Position numbers and translations under genes: made by a program. Shown piece by piece: positions 18,257 to 27,751 of a stretch of DNA of 64,000 nt. The stretch comes from Bifidobacterium asteroides (GTDB lineage: Bacteria; Actinomycetota; Actinomycetes; Actinomycetales; Bifidobacteriaceae), in assembly GCF_009683175.1 (NCBI RefSeq), contig NZ_WKKW01000004.1, positions 62,001-126,000 on the forward strand. The letters run 5' to 3'. The notes under the pieces are model-generated. The model searched no databases. It was given only the letters and a program-made list of their open reading frames with translations, and had not been told where the DNA came from. Positions within the stretch are counted from its first letter, which is position 1; each line of letters begins with the position of its first letter.

Positions 18257-19039
18257 ATGACCGCGCAGCTCATCGTCATGCGTCACGGAGAGAGCGTCTG
18301 GACTCAGAAGTCGGTCAACCGTTTCGCCGGTTGGGTGGACGTACCCCTGACGGAACGCGGACTGCAACAGGCCCGCCATGCCGGACAGCTGCTCAAGAAA
18401 TCAGGCTTGCTGCCTGAACTGGTCTTCACCTCCCTGCTGACGCGGAGCATCATCACCGCCAACACTGTCCTGGACCTTGTCGATCGGGCCTGGATTCCGG
18501 TGGAGCGCACATGGAGGTTGAACGAACGCCACTATGGCGCCTTCCAGGGACAGACGCGACCGGCCATGCTGGAACGATACGGCCAGCAGCAATTCAATAT
18601 CTACCGGCGTTCCTACGATGTTCGGCCGCCTGCCATCGCAACCGATTCACCCTACTTTCAGGGACGGGATCCGCGCTATGCCCCGGCCATGGGCGACGAG
18701 TTGGACAGCCAGAATCCGGCCGAGATCCGTGCCGAGTGCCTCAAGGACCTGCTGATTCGCCTGCATCCCTACTGGCGCAGCCGGATAGCCCCCAACCTGG
18801 CCCAGGGTCGGACTGTGCTCATCGTCACCCACGGTTCCGTGGTCCGCAGCCTGATCAAGGTCCTTGAGGGCGTAGACGACAAGGACATCCGATCCATCAA
18901 TGTACCCACCGGCGTGCCCATGGTCTACAGCTTCGAGACCGATGGAGACGGCAACCCCCAGGTCCAGGGACCGGGTCGCTATCTGGATCAGGAGGCCGCA
19001 AACCAGGGCATGGCGGAAACCGTGGCCCTGGGCCGATAG
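18257..19039 (+). CDS. gpmA: 2,3-bisphosphoglycerate-dependent phosphoglycerate mutase
   Basis: 260 residues, a cytosolic glycolytic enzyme that interconverts 3- and 2-phosphoglycerate through a phosphohistidine. The N-terminal VMRHGESVW holds the catalytic His (residue 9-10), followed by FAGWVDVPLTERGLQQA, and WRLNERHYGAFQG in the middle, all typical of the dPGM family. The second active-site His is in LIVTHGSVVRSLIK. I chose ATG 18257, preceded by AAAGGAG; codons from 18188 belong to the nnr reading overlap. It lies just downstream of nnr and ahead of a LysR regulator. Confidence 0.95.
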   Translation: MTAQLIVMRHGESVWTQKSVNRFAGWVDVPLTERGLQQARHAGQLLKKSGLLPELVFTSLLTRSIITANTVLDLVDRAWIPVERTWRLNERHYGAFQGQTRPAMLERYGQQQFNIYRRSYDVRPPAIATDSPYFQGRDPRYAPAMGDELDSQNPAEIRAECLKDLLIRLHPYWRSRIAPNLAQGRTVLIVTHGSVVRSLIKVLEGVDDKDIRSINVPTGVPMVYSFETDGDGNPQVQGPGRYLDQEAANQGMAETVALGR

Positions 19040-19063
19040 GGCCTTGGGTATAGATTGGCTTAT

Positions 19064-20002
19064 ATGACACTGCTCCAACTGCGCTACATCGTCAAAATTG
19101 TCGAATGCGGCTCCATGAACGAGGCCTCGCATGAGCTCTACATCTCCCAGCCGGCCCTGAGTTCATCGGTCAAGGAGCTGGAGAACGAGCTGGGCATCGA
19201 GATCTTCACCCGCCATTCGCAGGGGATTGCTCTGACCGTGGACGGGGCGGAATTCCTGACCTACGCCCGGCAGATTCTGGACCAGACCGACCTGCTGGAG
19301 GCCCGCTACCGGCAGGTCAGGCCCCGCAAGCAGCTCTGCCGGGTCTCCACCCAGCACTACATGTTCGCAGTCGAAGCGTTCGTGGAGATGATCAACTCCA
19401 TCGATTCGGACGAGTACGAATTCACCATACGGGAGACGCGCACCAGGGACATCATCGACCAGGTGGCCACCCTCCAGTCGGAGATTGGCATCATCTACGA
19501 GTCCGACTTCAACAAACGGGTCCTTTCCAAGATGCTCCGCGAGAAGCACCTGGACTTCCACCCTCTTTTCCGCGCGGACCTGCATGTCTTCATCGCCCGG
19601 ACCAACCCCCTGGCAGATCGGGCCATGGTGACCATGAAAGACCTGGAACCCTATCCCTTCCTGCAATATGAGCAGGGCGAAGAAGGCTCCTTCTACTTTG
19701 CCGAGGAGGCGGTCTGGCCCGACTACTCCCCCAAGCAGATCACTGTGAGCGACCGGGCCACCATGCTCAACTTCATCGTGGGGCTGAACGCCTACACGGT
19801 CTGCACAGGCATCGACAACGAGGATCTGAACAACGAGAAGATCGTCAGCGTCCCCTTGGAATCAGATGAATCCATGCTGGTGGGTTGGATCGTCAACAGC
19901 CGGACCAAACTGTCCCACGCTGCCGAACTCTACTTGGACAAGCTGCGCCAGGTGGTGTCCAACCACGGATACTCGCTGATTGAACAGGAGTCAGGCGAGT
20001 AG
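19064..20002 (+). CDS. LysR-family transcriptional regulator, CmbR/CpsY-like
   Basis: 312 residues. The N-terminal winged helix-turn-helix covers about residues 1-60 (LRYIVKIVECGSMNEASHELYISQPALSSSVKELENELGIEIF). The ligand domain has EIGIIYESDFNK, RADLHVFIARTNPLADR and VSDRATMLNFIVGLNAYTVCTGI, which closely recall the CmbR/FhuR/CpsY group of Gram-positives that sense O-acetylserine or related sulfur metabolites. A role in sulfur amino acid control is therefore a reasonable guess, not shown. The start is ATG 19064 or TTG 19055; neither has a strong ribosome site, and gpmA ends only 24 bases before. It ends convergently with the DsbA-like gene. Confidence 0.9.
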   Translation: MTLLQLRYIVKIVECGSMNEASHELYISQPALSSSVKELENELGIEIFTRHSQGIALTVDGAEFLTYARQILDQTDLLEARYRQVRPRKQLCRVSTQHYMFAVEAFVEMINSIDSDEYEFTIRETRTRDIIDQVATLQSEIGIIYESDFNKRVLSKMLREKHLDFHPLFRADLHVFIARTNPLADRAMVTMKDLEPYPFLQYEQGEEGSFYFAEEAVWPDYSPKQITVSDRATMLNFIVGLNAYTVCTGIDNEDLNNEKIVSVPLESDESMLVGWIVNSRTKLSHAAELYLDKLRQVVSNHGYSLIEQESGE

Positions 20003-20021
20003 CAGCAAAACAAGCAACCGG

Positions 20022-21140
20022 TCACTGTACTTTCAGCGCTTTTCCTTGGGCTCCGATGGATGGCATCTTTCCTTGATGACCCACATCCTGCGATTTGAGC
20101 CCCAGGGCCTTGAGCAGGGCTTGGTCCAGATGTTCCAGCCCTCCCTGGCTCTTTGCCGCTGCGGTCAAATCCCAGACCTTGCCGTTGATCATGATGGTGG
20201 GTGTTGAGAACTCGCCCTTGGCGTCCTTGGCATCCTTCCGGGTGATGGCGTAGTCGTTGACCTTGTCCACCCATGGCCTGTAGGTGCCCTGGGCGAAACG
20301 GTCTGCCAAGGACCTGGGCACTCCAGCTCCCACGGCCTGGTCGGCCAGGCGCGCGTCGGAGACGGCCTGATAGGAGCTTTCATCAGGCTGGAAGTCGGTG
20401 GCAAAAATGGCAGCGGCGAAGGCCGGCAGATGATCCGGGTCCTCCTGGGCCACCATAGCCAGGGCGTTGTCCACGCGACTGGAGTACTCGTCGCTTGAGG
20501 CTGAATCCAGGAAGTTCAAAAAGTTGTAGGTGACGTTGATCTGGCCGGCGCTGATCATGCGCTGCAGCTGCGGATCGATGACCCGGCCCACCTTGCCACA
20601 CCAGGGGCACATGGGGTCCATGAAGATCTCAAGGGTGGGCGCATCGGCAACCTTCTTCTTGCTGCCGACCCCTTTGGCTGAAACGGTCAGCCCTCCTTGG
20701 TCGTCGGCCACCGAAGGCTTGACGGCGACCTCTTGCAGATCCTTATAGGCCGTGGCGTCTCCGCTGGGAGCCTGACCGACTTGCGCGGTCGATGCTCCTG
20801 AGGAGGGCTTTTGGGCAGACTGGCCGACTCCAGAATGTTCTGCCCATAGCATGTATATGCCTGCCGCAAGCACCAGCACAAGAGCCACCGCCACCAGTAT
20901 CAGCGGAAACCTCCGCAAGCGCTGTGCAGACGCACTTTCTTCAGACTCGCTCTCCTGGGGCTGGCCTGCCTCTGCCGGTTCATCCTCAGTCGCAATATGA
21001 CTATCAGCAGATTCAGCCACAGCTGAAGGGTTCACTGCGTCAGCTGCTGTGGCCGAAGCGGTAGGCTTCACCGAATCCACTGCATCGTCCCTAGTCTGGT
21101 CCGGTTCCTCATGACCGTTCTGCTCCTGCGGTTTCGTCAT
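20022..21140 (-). CDS. Membrane-anchored DsbA-like thiol-disulfide oxidoreductase
   Basis: 372 residues. The first about 75 are acidic and disordered (many Glu, Ser, Ala) and cytoplasmic. A single membrane segment follows at about residues 78-99 (FPLILVAVALVLVLAAGIYMLW). The rest is extracellular, with a thioredoxin fold carrying MDPMCPWCGK, whose CPWC is the redox motif (about residue 175), and the later region STPTIMINGKVWDL containing the cis-Pro. This matches the DsbA/thioredoxin_4 family in Actinobacteria that oxidises or protects exported proteins. The ATG 21140 follows GGAAGG. It is convergent with the LysR gene and upstream of nothing obvious; a disulfide-oxidising partner (VKOR or DsbB) is not in the window. 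Confidence 0.88.
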   Translation of the reverse strand: MTKPQEQNGHEEPDQTRDDAVDSVKPTASATAADAVNPSAVAESADSHIATEDEPAEAGQPQESESEESASAQRLRRFPLILVAVALVLVLAAGIYMLWAEHSGVGQSAQKPSSGASTAQVGQAPSGDATAYKDLQEVAVKPSVADDQGGLTVSAKGVGSKKKVADAPTLEIFMDPMCPWCGKVGRVIDPQLQRMISAGQINVTYNFLNFLDSASSDEYSSRVDNALAMVAQEDPDHLPAFAAAIFATDFQPDESSYQAVSDARLADQAVGAGVPRSLADRFAQGTYRPWVDKVNDYAITRKDAKDAKGEFSTPTIMINGKVWDLTAAAKSQGGLEHLDQALLKALGLKSQDVGHQGKMPSIGAQGKALKVQ

Positions 21141-21296
21141 GATCCATGGCCTTCCTTGCGATGATGATCCGCCGGCCTGCCCGTCGGACCTTTATTAATC
21201 TACACGAGGGTCATCCGGCAGAATGACCATCCGAAGAAGGTGCGTCAATGTGGTACGAATGCACAATTCGCATGTTGATATAAGACGGTCCTTTGC

Positions 21297-22046
21297 TCAG
21301 GCCCCGTAGCGCTCCAGATAGTCCCTGGCGGCATCTGCCGTGCGCTGGTCCAGAATGGGTGACCCGTCCGGGCCCTTCATGGAGGCAGCAGCATCGAAGA
21401 TCTGGCGGACGTTGACGATGCTGATGACCGGGAAATGGAACTCGTCCATGATTGACTCCACAGCCGAGCCCTGGCCTTGACCGGTGCGCTCCATCCGGTC
21501 TACAGAGAGCACCAGGCCGACGATGGTGACCTTGGCCTGGGACATGATCTTGGGCACCACCTGGCGAACCGCGGTTCCGGCGGTCATGACGTCATCCACC
21601 AGCAGCACCCTCATGCCGTCCTTGAGCTGCGTGCCGACCATAAGGCCTCCGTCGCCATGGTCCTTGACCTCCTTGCGGTCAAAGGTATAGCCGACCGGCA
21701 TTCCGTGTGCCCCGCTCAGTGCTATGGCTGTGGAGACGGCCAGGGGAATCCCCTTGTAGGCTGGGCCGAAAACCGTGTCGATGTCGGCGGGAAGGGTCCC
21801 CTGCTTCACGGCCTGAACAATGGTCCGGGCGTAGAACTCCCCCAGCAAGGCAATCAGCCGTCCGTCGTTGAAAGCCCCGGCATTGATGAAGTAAGGCGAG
21901 CGCCGCCCCGACTTCAGGGTGAAGTCACCGAACTTGAGCGCTCCGCTCTGGAGCAGGAAGCTGGTGAAGCCCTCCTGGATGCGGAGGGTCTGCTCCTGGG
22001 CATCCCCGTCATGGTTGGCCTTGTCTTCTGCTGCGGATGCACTCAT
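21297..22046 (-). CDS. pyrE: Orotate phosphoribosyltransferase
   Basis: 249 residues. It joins orotate to PRPP to form OMP. Visible: [28 protein letters not shown] near residues 30-57, [19 protein letters not shown], and the PRPP motif [18 protein letters not shown] 22046 overlaps the pyrD stop as ATGA and is 9 bases from GGGGA; the in-frame ATG at 22055 is too close to the site. It is the last gene of the pyr operon. The extra N-terminal 25 residues compared with short PyrE proteins are not conserved. Confidence 0.95.
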   Translation of the reverse strand: MSASAAEDKANHDGDAQEQTLRIQEGFTSFLLQSGALKFGDFTLKSGRRSPYFINAGAFNDGRLIALLGEFYARTIVQAVKQGTLPADIDTVFGPAYKGIPLAVSTAIALSGAHGMPVGYTFDRKEVKDHGDGGLMVGTQLKDGMRVLLVDDVMTAGTAVRQVVPKIMSQAKVTIVGLVLSVDRMERTGQGQGSAVESIMDEFHFPVISIVNVRQIFDAAASMKGPDGSPILDQRTADAARDYLERYGA

Positions 22047-22990
22047 CGCCAGCATTCCCCTTTCTTGAGCAAATCGGCCAGATCGGGCCGCTCGTCCAAC
22101 AGATCGTCCAGTTCCCGAGCCACCCGCATGGGAGCCACAGGATCCACCAGGGCCGCAGCCCCCACCTCCACGGCATTGGCCCCCGCATAAAGGAATTCCA
22201 AGGCCGTGCGTCCCGAGTCGATGCCCCCGATGCCGATGATGGGAATGTCGGGCAGTGCCTGGCGCACCCGCCAGACGAAGGACAAGGCAATGGGCAGGAT
22301 GCAGGGGCCTGAGACACCGCCGGTGCCTTGGGCCAGGATGGGTTTGCCTGTAGTAATGTCGATGCGCATGCCTACCAGGGTGTTAATCAGGCTGAGGGCA
22401 TCCGCTCCCCCATCGACGGCCGCTCGGGCCACCTCTACGATGTCGGTGACGTTGGGGGTCAGCTTGACCACCATGGGCTTGTCGGTCAGAGCCCGAAGGC
22501 GGGTAATCAGCCGGTTGAGGGCCTTGGCGTCAGTGCCCACGGACATCCCCCCATGTGAGACGTTTGGGCAGGAGACGTTGATCTCCAACATGTCCGCCGG
22601 GGAGTCGGCCAAGCGTTCCACGACGGTGGCATAGTCCTCGTCGCTGTGACCGGCCACATTGGTGACCACGTTGGCTCCAAGGGCCTTGAGTCTGGGCAGC
22701 TCGTCCACCAGGTAATGGTCTACGCCCGGGTTCTGCAGGCCCACGGAATTGACCATGCCGGCTGGGCTCTCGGCGGTCCTGGGCGTGGGGTTGCCTTCCC
22801 AGGGAACCGGTGAAACCCCCTTGGTGGAGATGGCGCCCATCTGGGAGACATCATAATAATCCCCGCAGGCATCCAGGTTGAAGGTGCCCGAGGCCGTGCC
22901 CACCGGGTTCTTCCAGGGCGTGCCGGCCACAATAGTGCCATGCCGCCAGACGTGTGGCTCCAGAGGATCCATGATTGTCAGCCCGCTCAT
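22043..22990 (-). CDS. pyrD: Dihydroorotate dehydrogenase (NAD+-type, class 1B), catalytic subunit
   Basis: 315 residues, an FMN barrel enzyme oxidising dihydroorotate to orotate. Visible: [30 protein letters not shown], and INVSCPNV with the catalytic Cys that marks class 1 enzymes, then [15 protein letters not shown] and [12 protein letters not shown] for FMN phosphate. Because pyrK overlaps it, it is assigned to class 1B: electrons go through the PyrK flavin and iron-sulfur cluster to NAD+, suited to anaerobic growth. Start ATG 22990 overlaps the pyrK stop (ATGA) and has AAGGAG upstream. Confidence 0.95.
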   Translation of the reverse strand: MSGLTIMDPLEPHVWRHGTIVAGTPWKNPVGTASGTFNLDACGDYYDVSQMGAISTKGVSPVPWEGNPTPRTAESPAGMVNSVGLQNPGVDHYLVDELPRLKALGANVVTNVAGHSDEDYATVVERLADSPADMLEINVSCPNVSHGGMSVGTDAKALNRLITRLRALTDKPMVVKLTPNVTDIVEVARAAVDGGADALSLINTLVGMRIDITTGKPILAQGTGGVSGPCILPIALSFVWRVRQALPDIPIIGIGGIDSGRTALEFLYAGANAVEVGAAALVDPVAPMRVARELDDLLDERPDLADLLKKGECWR

Positions 22991-23832
22991 CGTGTCTCCT
23001 TCTTGTCCTCGTCTGCATCCCAGATCAGACGGTCGGCGGCGAAGACCGGGCCGTCCTTGCAGACCTTGAGCCTGCCGTCCACGGTGTCGACCACACAGGC
23101 CACGCAGGTGCCGTAGCCACAACCCATCCGGGACTCCATGCAACACTGGGCCGGCAGACCTGTCTTGCGGGCCCAGGCGGCCACGGCCCGCATCATGGGC
23201 AGAGGTCCGCAGGTCAGGATGATGGTCCGCTCGGGATCGATGTCGCCGCGAACACGGTCCAAGAGGGTTATGACATCCCCGGAGGCATTGTCGATGGACT
23301 CCAGCCGGTCGGTCAGCGAACCCATGATGGCATCGGCAAACCGGTGGTCACGGTAGCCCAGCAGGGCGGTGGTGTGCACATCGGACCGGCCTTGCAGGCA
23401 CTGGGCTGCGCGGATCAGCGGGGGGACGCCCAGACCACCACCCACCAGCAGATAGTGGGCCGGCTTCTCCAGGTCGAAGCCATGACCAAGGGGCCCCAAC
23501 AGGTCCACAGCCATGCCTGGCTGCAGTCGGGAGAATTCGTAGGTCCCTTGGCCCACCACGGCGAAGATGATCTCAATCTGCTCGCCCTCCAGAACCCGGC
23601 TGATGCCGAAGGGTCTGGGCATCATGGTCATGCGGTCAGACGAGTAGAGGTTGATGAAGGTTCCTGCCGGAGCGTGGGCCGCCAGGTAGGGGTCGCAGAT
23701 GGTCATCCGCCAGACCTGCCGGTCCAGGGGCTCCATACCAGTGACCTGGGCCGTGCGGCGTCCGGGCATCCGACCCGCCTGTCGGGCCTGCTCCTCCACC
23801 CGGCTGGTGGATATGAAGAGGTTGGGTTTCAT
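22987..23832 (-). CDS. pyrK: Dihydroorotate dehydrogenase electron-transfer subunit
   Basis: 281 residues. It holds FAD and a [2Fe-2S] cluster and passes electrons from PyrD to NAD+. Visible: the flavin-binding RPFGISRVLEG, the NAD motif YLLVGGGLGVPPLIRAA, LTCGPLPMMRAVA, and the cluster motif with cysteines in CCMESRMGCGYGTCVACVV plus a later Cys. It has an N-terminal tail of about 25 residues. Start ATG 23832 overlaps the pyrF stop as ATGA with GGAGG nearby. Confidence 0.95.
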   Translation of the reverse strand: MKPNLFISTSRVEEQARQAGRMPGRRTAQVTGMEPLDRQVWRMTICDPYLAAHAPAGTFINLYSSDRMTMMPRPFGISRVLEGEQIEIIFAVVGQGTYEFSRLQPGMAVDLLGPLGHGFDLEKPAHYLLVGGGLGVPPLIRAAQCLQGRSDVHTTALLGYRDHRFADAIMGSLTDRLESIDNASGDVITLLDRVRGDIDPERTIILTCGPLPMMRAVAAWARKTGLPAQCCMESRMGCGYGTCVACVVDTVDGRLKVCKDGPVFAADRLIWDADEDKKETR

Positions 23833-24890
23833 CGGGCCTCCTTGATCGCCTGATTGAGATCGTCCTTCATGGCCTCTGCGGCCCGGCGGGCATCGCGGGT
23901 GACCATACCCAGGGCCGCCTGGACGCTCAGCTGCGGGCTGTAGTCCGGATCCTTCCGCCAGGCTGCGATGATCCCCCGTGAGGAGTTGACCACAGCGCCG
24001 CCGCCGGACCGGTCGAACATGGGCGCCACGTCGGCCGCCGAACCACCCTGGGCTCCGTAGCCGGGGACCAGGAAGAAGGTGTGGGGCATGGCCCGGCGCA
24101 GCAGTGCGCCGTCCTCAGGGTGGGTGGCGCCGACCACAGCCCCAAGCCTGGAGTAGCCCGATTCGCCGATGGAGGGCTGCCCCCAGGATTCGACCAGGTC
24201 GCCCAGGCGTTGATAGATGGTGCCACCGCCCGAGTGAGTGTCCAGACCCAGCTCCTGGATCTGACTGCCCGAAGGGTTGGAGGTGCGCACCAGGGCGAAG
24301 AGGTCACCCTGGATGTGCTCGGCCGCCTGCAGGAGGGGCTCCACCCCGTCGGAGCCCAGGTAGATATTGATGGTCAGGGCATCCTCATACCAGGGGAACC
24401 TTCCCCCTGCCCGGGTCGGCCCATCCACTGTCTGTCCTGGATTGAAGGGCAGGGGAAGCCCGTCCAGATGGGCGGCATAGGCCTCGGCTGTTGAGCCGAT
24501 GTCCCCGCGCTTGACATCCCCGATGACGTAGAGGCCGCGGTCGGCTGCGGCCCGGCAGGTGCCGGTGTAGGCCCTGATGCCCCAGGCTCCCAGGGCCTCG
24601 TACATGGCGATCTGAGGCTTGACTGCAGGCACCAGGTCGGCCACGCCCTCCAGGATGGCCAGGTTGAAGCGCAGATAGGCCCGGGCCAGGTGGTCCGCCC
24701 AGACAGCCTGGGCCTGCTCACCCTGGGTCTGTTGCGGATCCTTGGGGTCCAGACCCATCTGGGCCATGCTCCCAGCGGCACGTTGTCTGGCCTGTTCGAT
24801 CAGCTGGCCGGGCAGCAGTTCCGGTCGTGGATCCAGGCCGACCACAGTCGGATTTTGCTTGTCCTGAATGAGCGCGGTCAGTCGGTCCAT
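23829..24890 (-). CDS. pyrF: Orotidine 5'-phosphate decarboxylase (long type)
   Basis: 353 residues, the longer 'type 2' form seen in Actinobacteria (short forms are about 235). It decarboxylates OMP to UMP. N-terminal VVGLDPRPELLP carries the first substrate Asp, VIGDVKRGDIGSTAEAYA carries the catalytic Lys/Asp set (about residue 140), and the C-terminal part has FFLVPGYGAQGGSAADV for phosphate binding. ATG 24890 lies 2 bases after the pyrC stop, with AAAGGATCTGAGC upstream. Confidence 0.95.
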   Translation of the reverse strand: MDRLTALIQDKQNPTVVGLDPRPELLPGQLIEQARQRAAGSMAQMGLDPKDPQQTQGEQAQAVWADHLARAYLRFNLAILEGVADLVPAVKPQIAMYEALGAWGIRAYTGTCRAAADRGLYVIGDVKRGDIGSTAEAYAAHLDGLPLPFNPGQTVDGPTRAGGRFPWYEDALTINIYLGSDGVEPLLQAAEHIQGDLFALVRTSNPSGSQIQELGLDTHSGGGTIYQRLGDLVESWGQPSIGESGYSRLGAVVGATHPEDGALLRRAMPHTFFLVPGYGAQGGSAADVAPMFDRSGGGAVVNSSRGIIAAWRKDPDYSPQLSVQAALGMVTRDARRAAEAMKDDLNQAIKEAR

Positions 24891-24892
24891 GC

Positions 24893-26317
24893 TCAGATCC
24901 TTTCCCTGGGGATGAGGCGGCTTGCGGGCAGGCGGGAGAAGACCAGACGCCCATCCTTGATGGTGGCCATGACCCGTCCGGCCAGTTCCGCCCCTGCGAA
25001 GGGGGTGTTCCTCGCCTTGGAGTGGAAACGGCTGGGATCAACCTTCCACTTGGCCTCAGGGTCCAGGATGACCAAGTCAACGGGCGGCTGGCCGGTCTCG
25101 CTGGGCTTGTCGGCCTCCAGTTGAAGGGGACCGGTGTCGGCCTTATTGACCTTGTTGGCAGTGTTCGAAGGCAGGTCTTCAGGCAGGAGCCGATGCACGC
25201 CCATGAGCCCGGCCGGAGCCAGGGACATGAGCTCGATCAAGCGGTCATGGCTGATGAGCCCGCTTTTGACCAGAACCTGGTTGCAGACCGCATATGCAGT
25301 CTCCAGGCCGATGATGCCGTTGGGGGCATCCTTGAGCCCCAGCGCCTTTTCAGCAGCAGTATGTGGGGCGTGGTCGGTGGCAATCATGTCCACAGTGCCG
25401 TCGGCCACGGCCTCAAGGGCTGCCTGCTGGTCGGCGCGGGAGCGCAGCGGAGGGTTCATCTTGGCCATGCTGCCGCAGCGCAGCAGGTCCTCGTCGCAGA
25501 GGGCCAGATAGTGGGGCGCGGTCTCGCAGGTGACCGGTAATCCACGGCCCTTGGCCCGGCGGACGGCCTCGAATCCCCCGGCGGTGCTGACATGCTGCAG
25601 GTGCACCCGGATGCCGGTACGTTCCGCCAAGACGATGTCCCGATTGATGATGGCGGTCTCGGTCGAGGCTGGAATCCCCTCCAACCCCAGTCGGCGGCTG
25701 ACGGCTCCAAGGTTGACCTGACCGTGCTCGTGGTGTTCGCAGTGATCCAGGATGGGCACGTCGAAAGCCCTTGCGTTGGCGGCCACGGCCTCCAGTGTCT
25801 GATCGGTGACGGCCGAGCCGTCGTCGCTGATGGCCACTACGGGGTGTGCCCATCCGTGGCCAGGCAGGTGGCCCGACCAGTCGTCAGGGTTCGAGGCCTG
25901 ACGGCCAGCCCGATCCAGGGTGGCCGCCACGCAGAGGGCATAGCCCACCGGCAGTCTCAGCCCGTGGTCCTGCTCGTAGGATTCCAGGTAGTCAATGACC
26001 GTGCGCCCGTCGGCCATCCTGGCGCGTCCGTCCATGGCTGGCTGGGTGTTGGGCATGAGCAGTATCAGCCCGTAGCCTCCGGCGGCTGCGGCAGCTGTGC
26101 CGGTGACCATGTCCTCCTTGTCGGTCTGGCCAGGGTCCCGCAGATGGACGTGGGGGTCGATCAGGGCGGGAGCCAGCACCAGCCCCGAGGCGTCTATCTG
26201 ATCCACCTCTGCCGACATGGCACCGGTCTCGTCAATCAGCGCACCATTGGCGGCCTGGGGAAGTACCAGATCGACCGCCCTGCCGCTACGCCAATCAGTC
26301 AACCCCAGCAGCCGCAT
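24893..26317 (-). CDS. pyrC: Dihydroorotase
   Basis: 474 residues. It cyclises carbamoyl-aspartate to dihydroorotate. Metal ligands appear as DPHVHLRDPG (about residue 55), with LLMPNTQPAMD soon after, then HCEHHEHG, HLQHVSTA, the family motif KMNPPLRS, and the catalytic ATDHAPHT. It is a little longer than the usual 425-450, through an insertion near the C-terminus (SNTANKVNKADTGPLQLEADKPSE). I chose ATG 26317, one base after the pyrI stop, giving MRLLGLTDW; an upstream start at 26392 lies fully in pyrI. Confidence 0.94.
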   Translation of the reverse strand: MRLLGLTDWRSGRAVDLVLPQAANGALIDETGAMSAEVDQIDASGLVLAPALIDPHVHLRDPGQTDKEDMVTGTAAAAAGGYGLILLMPNTQPAMDGRARMADGRTVIDYLESYEQDHGLRLPVGYALCVAATLDRAGRQASNPDDWSGHLPGHGWAHPVVAISDDGSAVTDQTLEAVAANARAFDVPILDHCEHHEHGQVNLGAVSRRLGLEGIPASTETAIINRDIVLAERTGIRVHLQHVSTAGGFEAVRRAKGRGLPVTCETAPHYLALCDEDLLRCGSMAKMNPPLRSRADQQAALEAVADGTVDMIATDHAPHTAAEKALGLKDAPNGIIGLETAYAVCNQVLVKSGLISHDRLIELMSLAPAGLMGVHRLLPEDLPSNTANKVNKADTGPLQLEADKPSETGQPPVDLVILDPEAKWKVDPSRFHSKARNTPFAGAELAGRVMATIKDGRLVFSRLPASRLIPRERI

Positions 26318-26318
26318 G

Positions 26319-26732
26319 TCAGTCTTCAGCCTTCTCGTCGCAGTAGTCGCAGCGGTAAACCCCGGCAGCGTCCAAGTGGAAGCGTTGGTCAACGCCGGTC
26401 TCCACAGTGGTCACGCACCGGGGGTTGACGCAGGTGATGACGTTCACCAGATGACTGGGGCGGTCCGGCTGATGCTTGCTGACGATCCTGCCATCCCGAA
26501 CCACGTCCACCGTAGCCTCGGGGGCGATGAACCCCAGGGCGGTCAGGTCCAGATCCCCGGTCTGCTCGATCTTGATGATGTCCTTGGACCCGTACTTGCG
26601 GCTGTCCGTATTCATGATGAGGGCCAGCCGGGTCTTCGCCGGATCCACGCGCAGGTAGTGCAGCACCTTCAGGGCTGTGCCTGCACGAACGTGGTCGATG
26701 ATGATGCCGTCAACGATGCTGGTGACCTTCAT
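26319..26732 (-). CDS. pyrI: Aspartate carbamoyltransferase regulatory subunit
   Basis: 137 residues, the regulatory chain that carries CTP/UTP feedback inhibition to PyrB. An N-terminal allosteric domain (IVDGIIIDHVRAGTALKVL) is followed by a zinc domain with four Cys in two pairs, CVNPRC and CDYC near the C-terminus. It overlaps pyrB by 4 bases (ATGA). Its presence implies the enterobacterial-like allosteric ATCase, not a leader-peptide or PyrR type of control alone. Confidence 0.96.
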   Translation of the reverse strand: MKVTSIVDGIIIDHVRAGTALKVLHYLRVDPAKTRLALIMNTDSRKYGSKDIIKIEQTGDLDLTALGFIAPEATVDVVRDGRIVSKHQPDRPSHLVNVITCVNPRCVTTVETGVDQRFHLDAAGVYRCDYCDEKAED

Positions 26733-27736
26733 GCCGCCACCTCCTTCTGCTCGCGGTAACCAGGCAGCTCGTCACCCAGCAGGGCGCTTTCCAGGGCCAT
26801 TCTGACCAGCATGCCGTTGCGGACCTGCTGGAAGTATGCCGCACGCGGATCATCGTCCACCTCCACGGCGATTTCGTTGACCCTGGGCAGGGGGTGGAGG
26901 ATGGCCATGTCGGATCGCGCAGCCCGAAGCTTGTCGGCATTCAGAATGTAGGTGTCGCGCAGGCGCAGGTAGTCGTCCTCGTTGAAGAAGCGCTCCTGCT
27001 GGACACGGGTCATGTAAAGCACGTCCAAGTCGCCGATAACCCCGTTCAGGTCCCCGGTCTCCCGGTAGGTGCAGTCGGCCGAGGAGCGGATCCTTTCCAG
27101 GACGTATTCGGGGGTGCGCAGCTCGTCGGGGCTGATCAGGACGAAGTCCACATGGCCTAGGCGGCAGAGGGTGGTGATCAGGGAGTGGACGGTTCTGCCG
27201 AAAGTCAAATCACCACACAGGCCGATGGTCAGGTGGTTCAGCCGACCCTTGCGGGCGCGGATGGTGGCCAGGTCGGTCAGGGTCTGGGTGGGATGCATGT
27301 GCCCGCCGTCGCCGGCGTTGATGACCGGGACCGTAGCCGCCTGGGAGGCTACCAGGGCGGCACCCTCCTTGGGATGGCGGATGGCCACGATGTCTGCGTA
27401 GTTGGAGACCGTCTTCAGGGTGTCGCTGATGGACTCTCCCTTTGAGACGCTGGCCAGCTGGGCGCCGGCGAACCCGATGACCTGGCCGCCCAGACGGAGC
27501 ATGGCCGTCTCGAAGCTGAGCCGGGTGCGGGTGCTGGGTTCATAGAAGAGCGTGGCCAGGACCCGGCCGTCACAGGTGTGGGCCACCTGACGGCGATGGG
27601 TATCGATATAGGCCGCCCGATCCAGCAGGTCCAGGATCTGTGTCATGGGAATGTCGTCGAGGGTTACCACACTTCGCCCACGAAGGGGAACGACGGCGGA
27701 AGAGGTGTTGGATGCGTGATCAACTTGTTGGGACAA
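26729..27736 (-). CDS. pyrB: Aspartate carbamoyltransferase catalytic subunit
   Basis: 335 residues. It forms carbamoyl-aspartate from carbamoyl phosphate and aspartate. Visible: FYEPSTRTRLSFETA (carbamoyl phosphate site, about residue 65), GDGGHMHPTQTLTDLATI, and ILHPLPRVNEI (late). Start is TTG 27736, supported by AGGAAGG about 7 bases upstream. It is the first gene of the pyrBICFKDE operon, and the 70 bases to glnE carry a 14-bp palindrome that could be an operator. Confidence 0.95.
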   Translation of the reverse strand: MSQQVDHASNTSSAVVPLRGRSVVTLDDIPMTQILDLLDRAAYIDTHRRQVAHTCDGRVLATLFYEPSTRTRLSFETAMLRLGGQVIGFAGAQLASVSKGESISDTLKTVSNYADIVAIRHPKEGAALVASQAATVPVINAGDGGHMHPTQTLTDLATIRARKGRLNHLTIGLCGDLTFGRTVHSLITTLCRLGHVDFVLISPDELRTPEYVLERIRSSADCTYRETGDLNGVIGDLDVLYMTRVQQERFFNEDDYLRLRDTYILNADKLRAARSDMAILHPLPRVNEIAVEVDDDPRAAYFQQVRNGMLVRMALESALLGDELPGYREQKEVAA

Positions 27737-27751
27737 CGGCTCACCTTCCTC

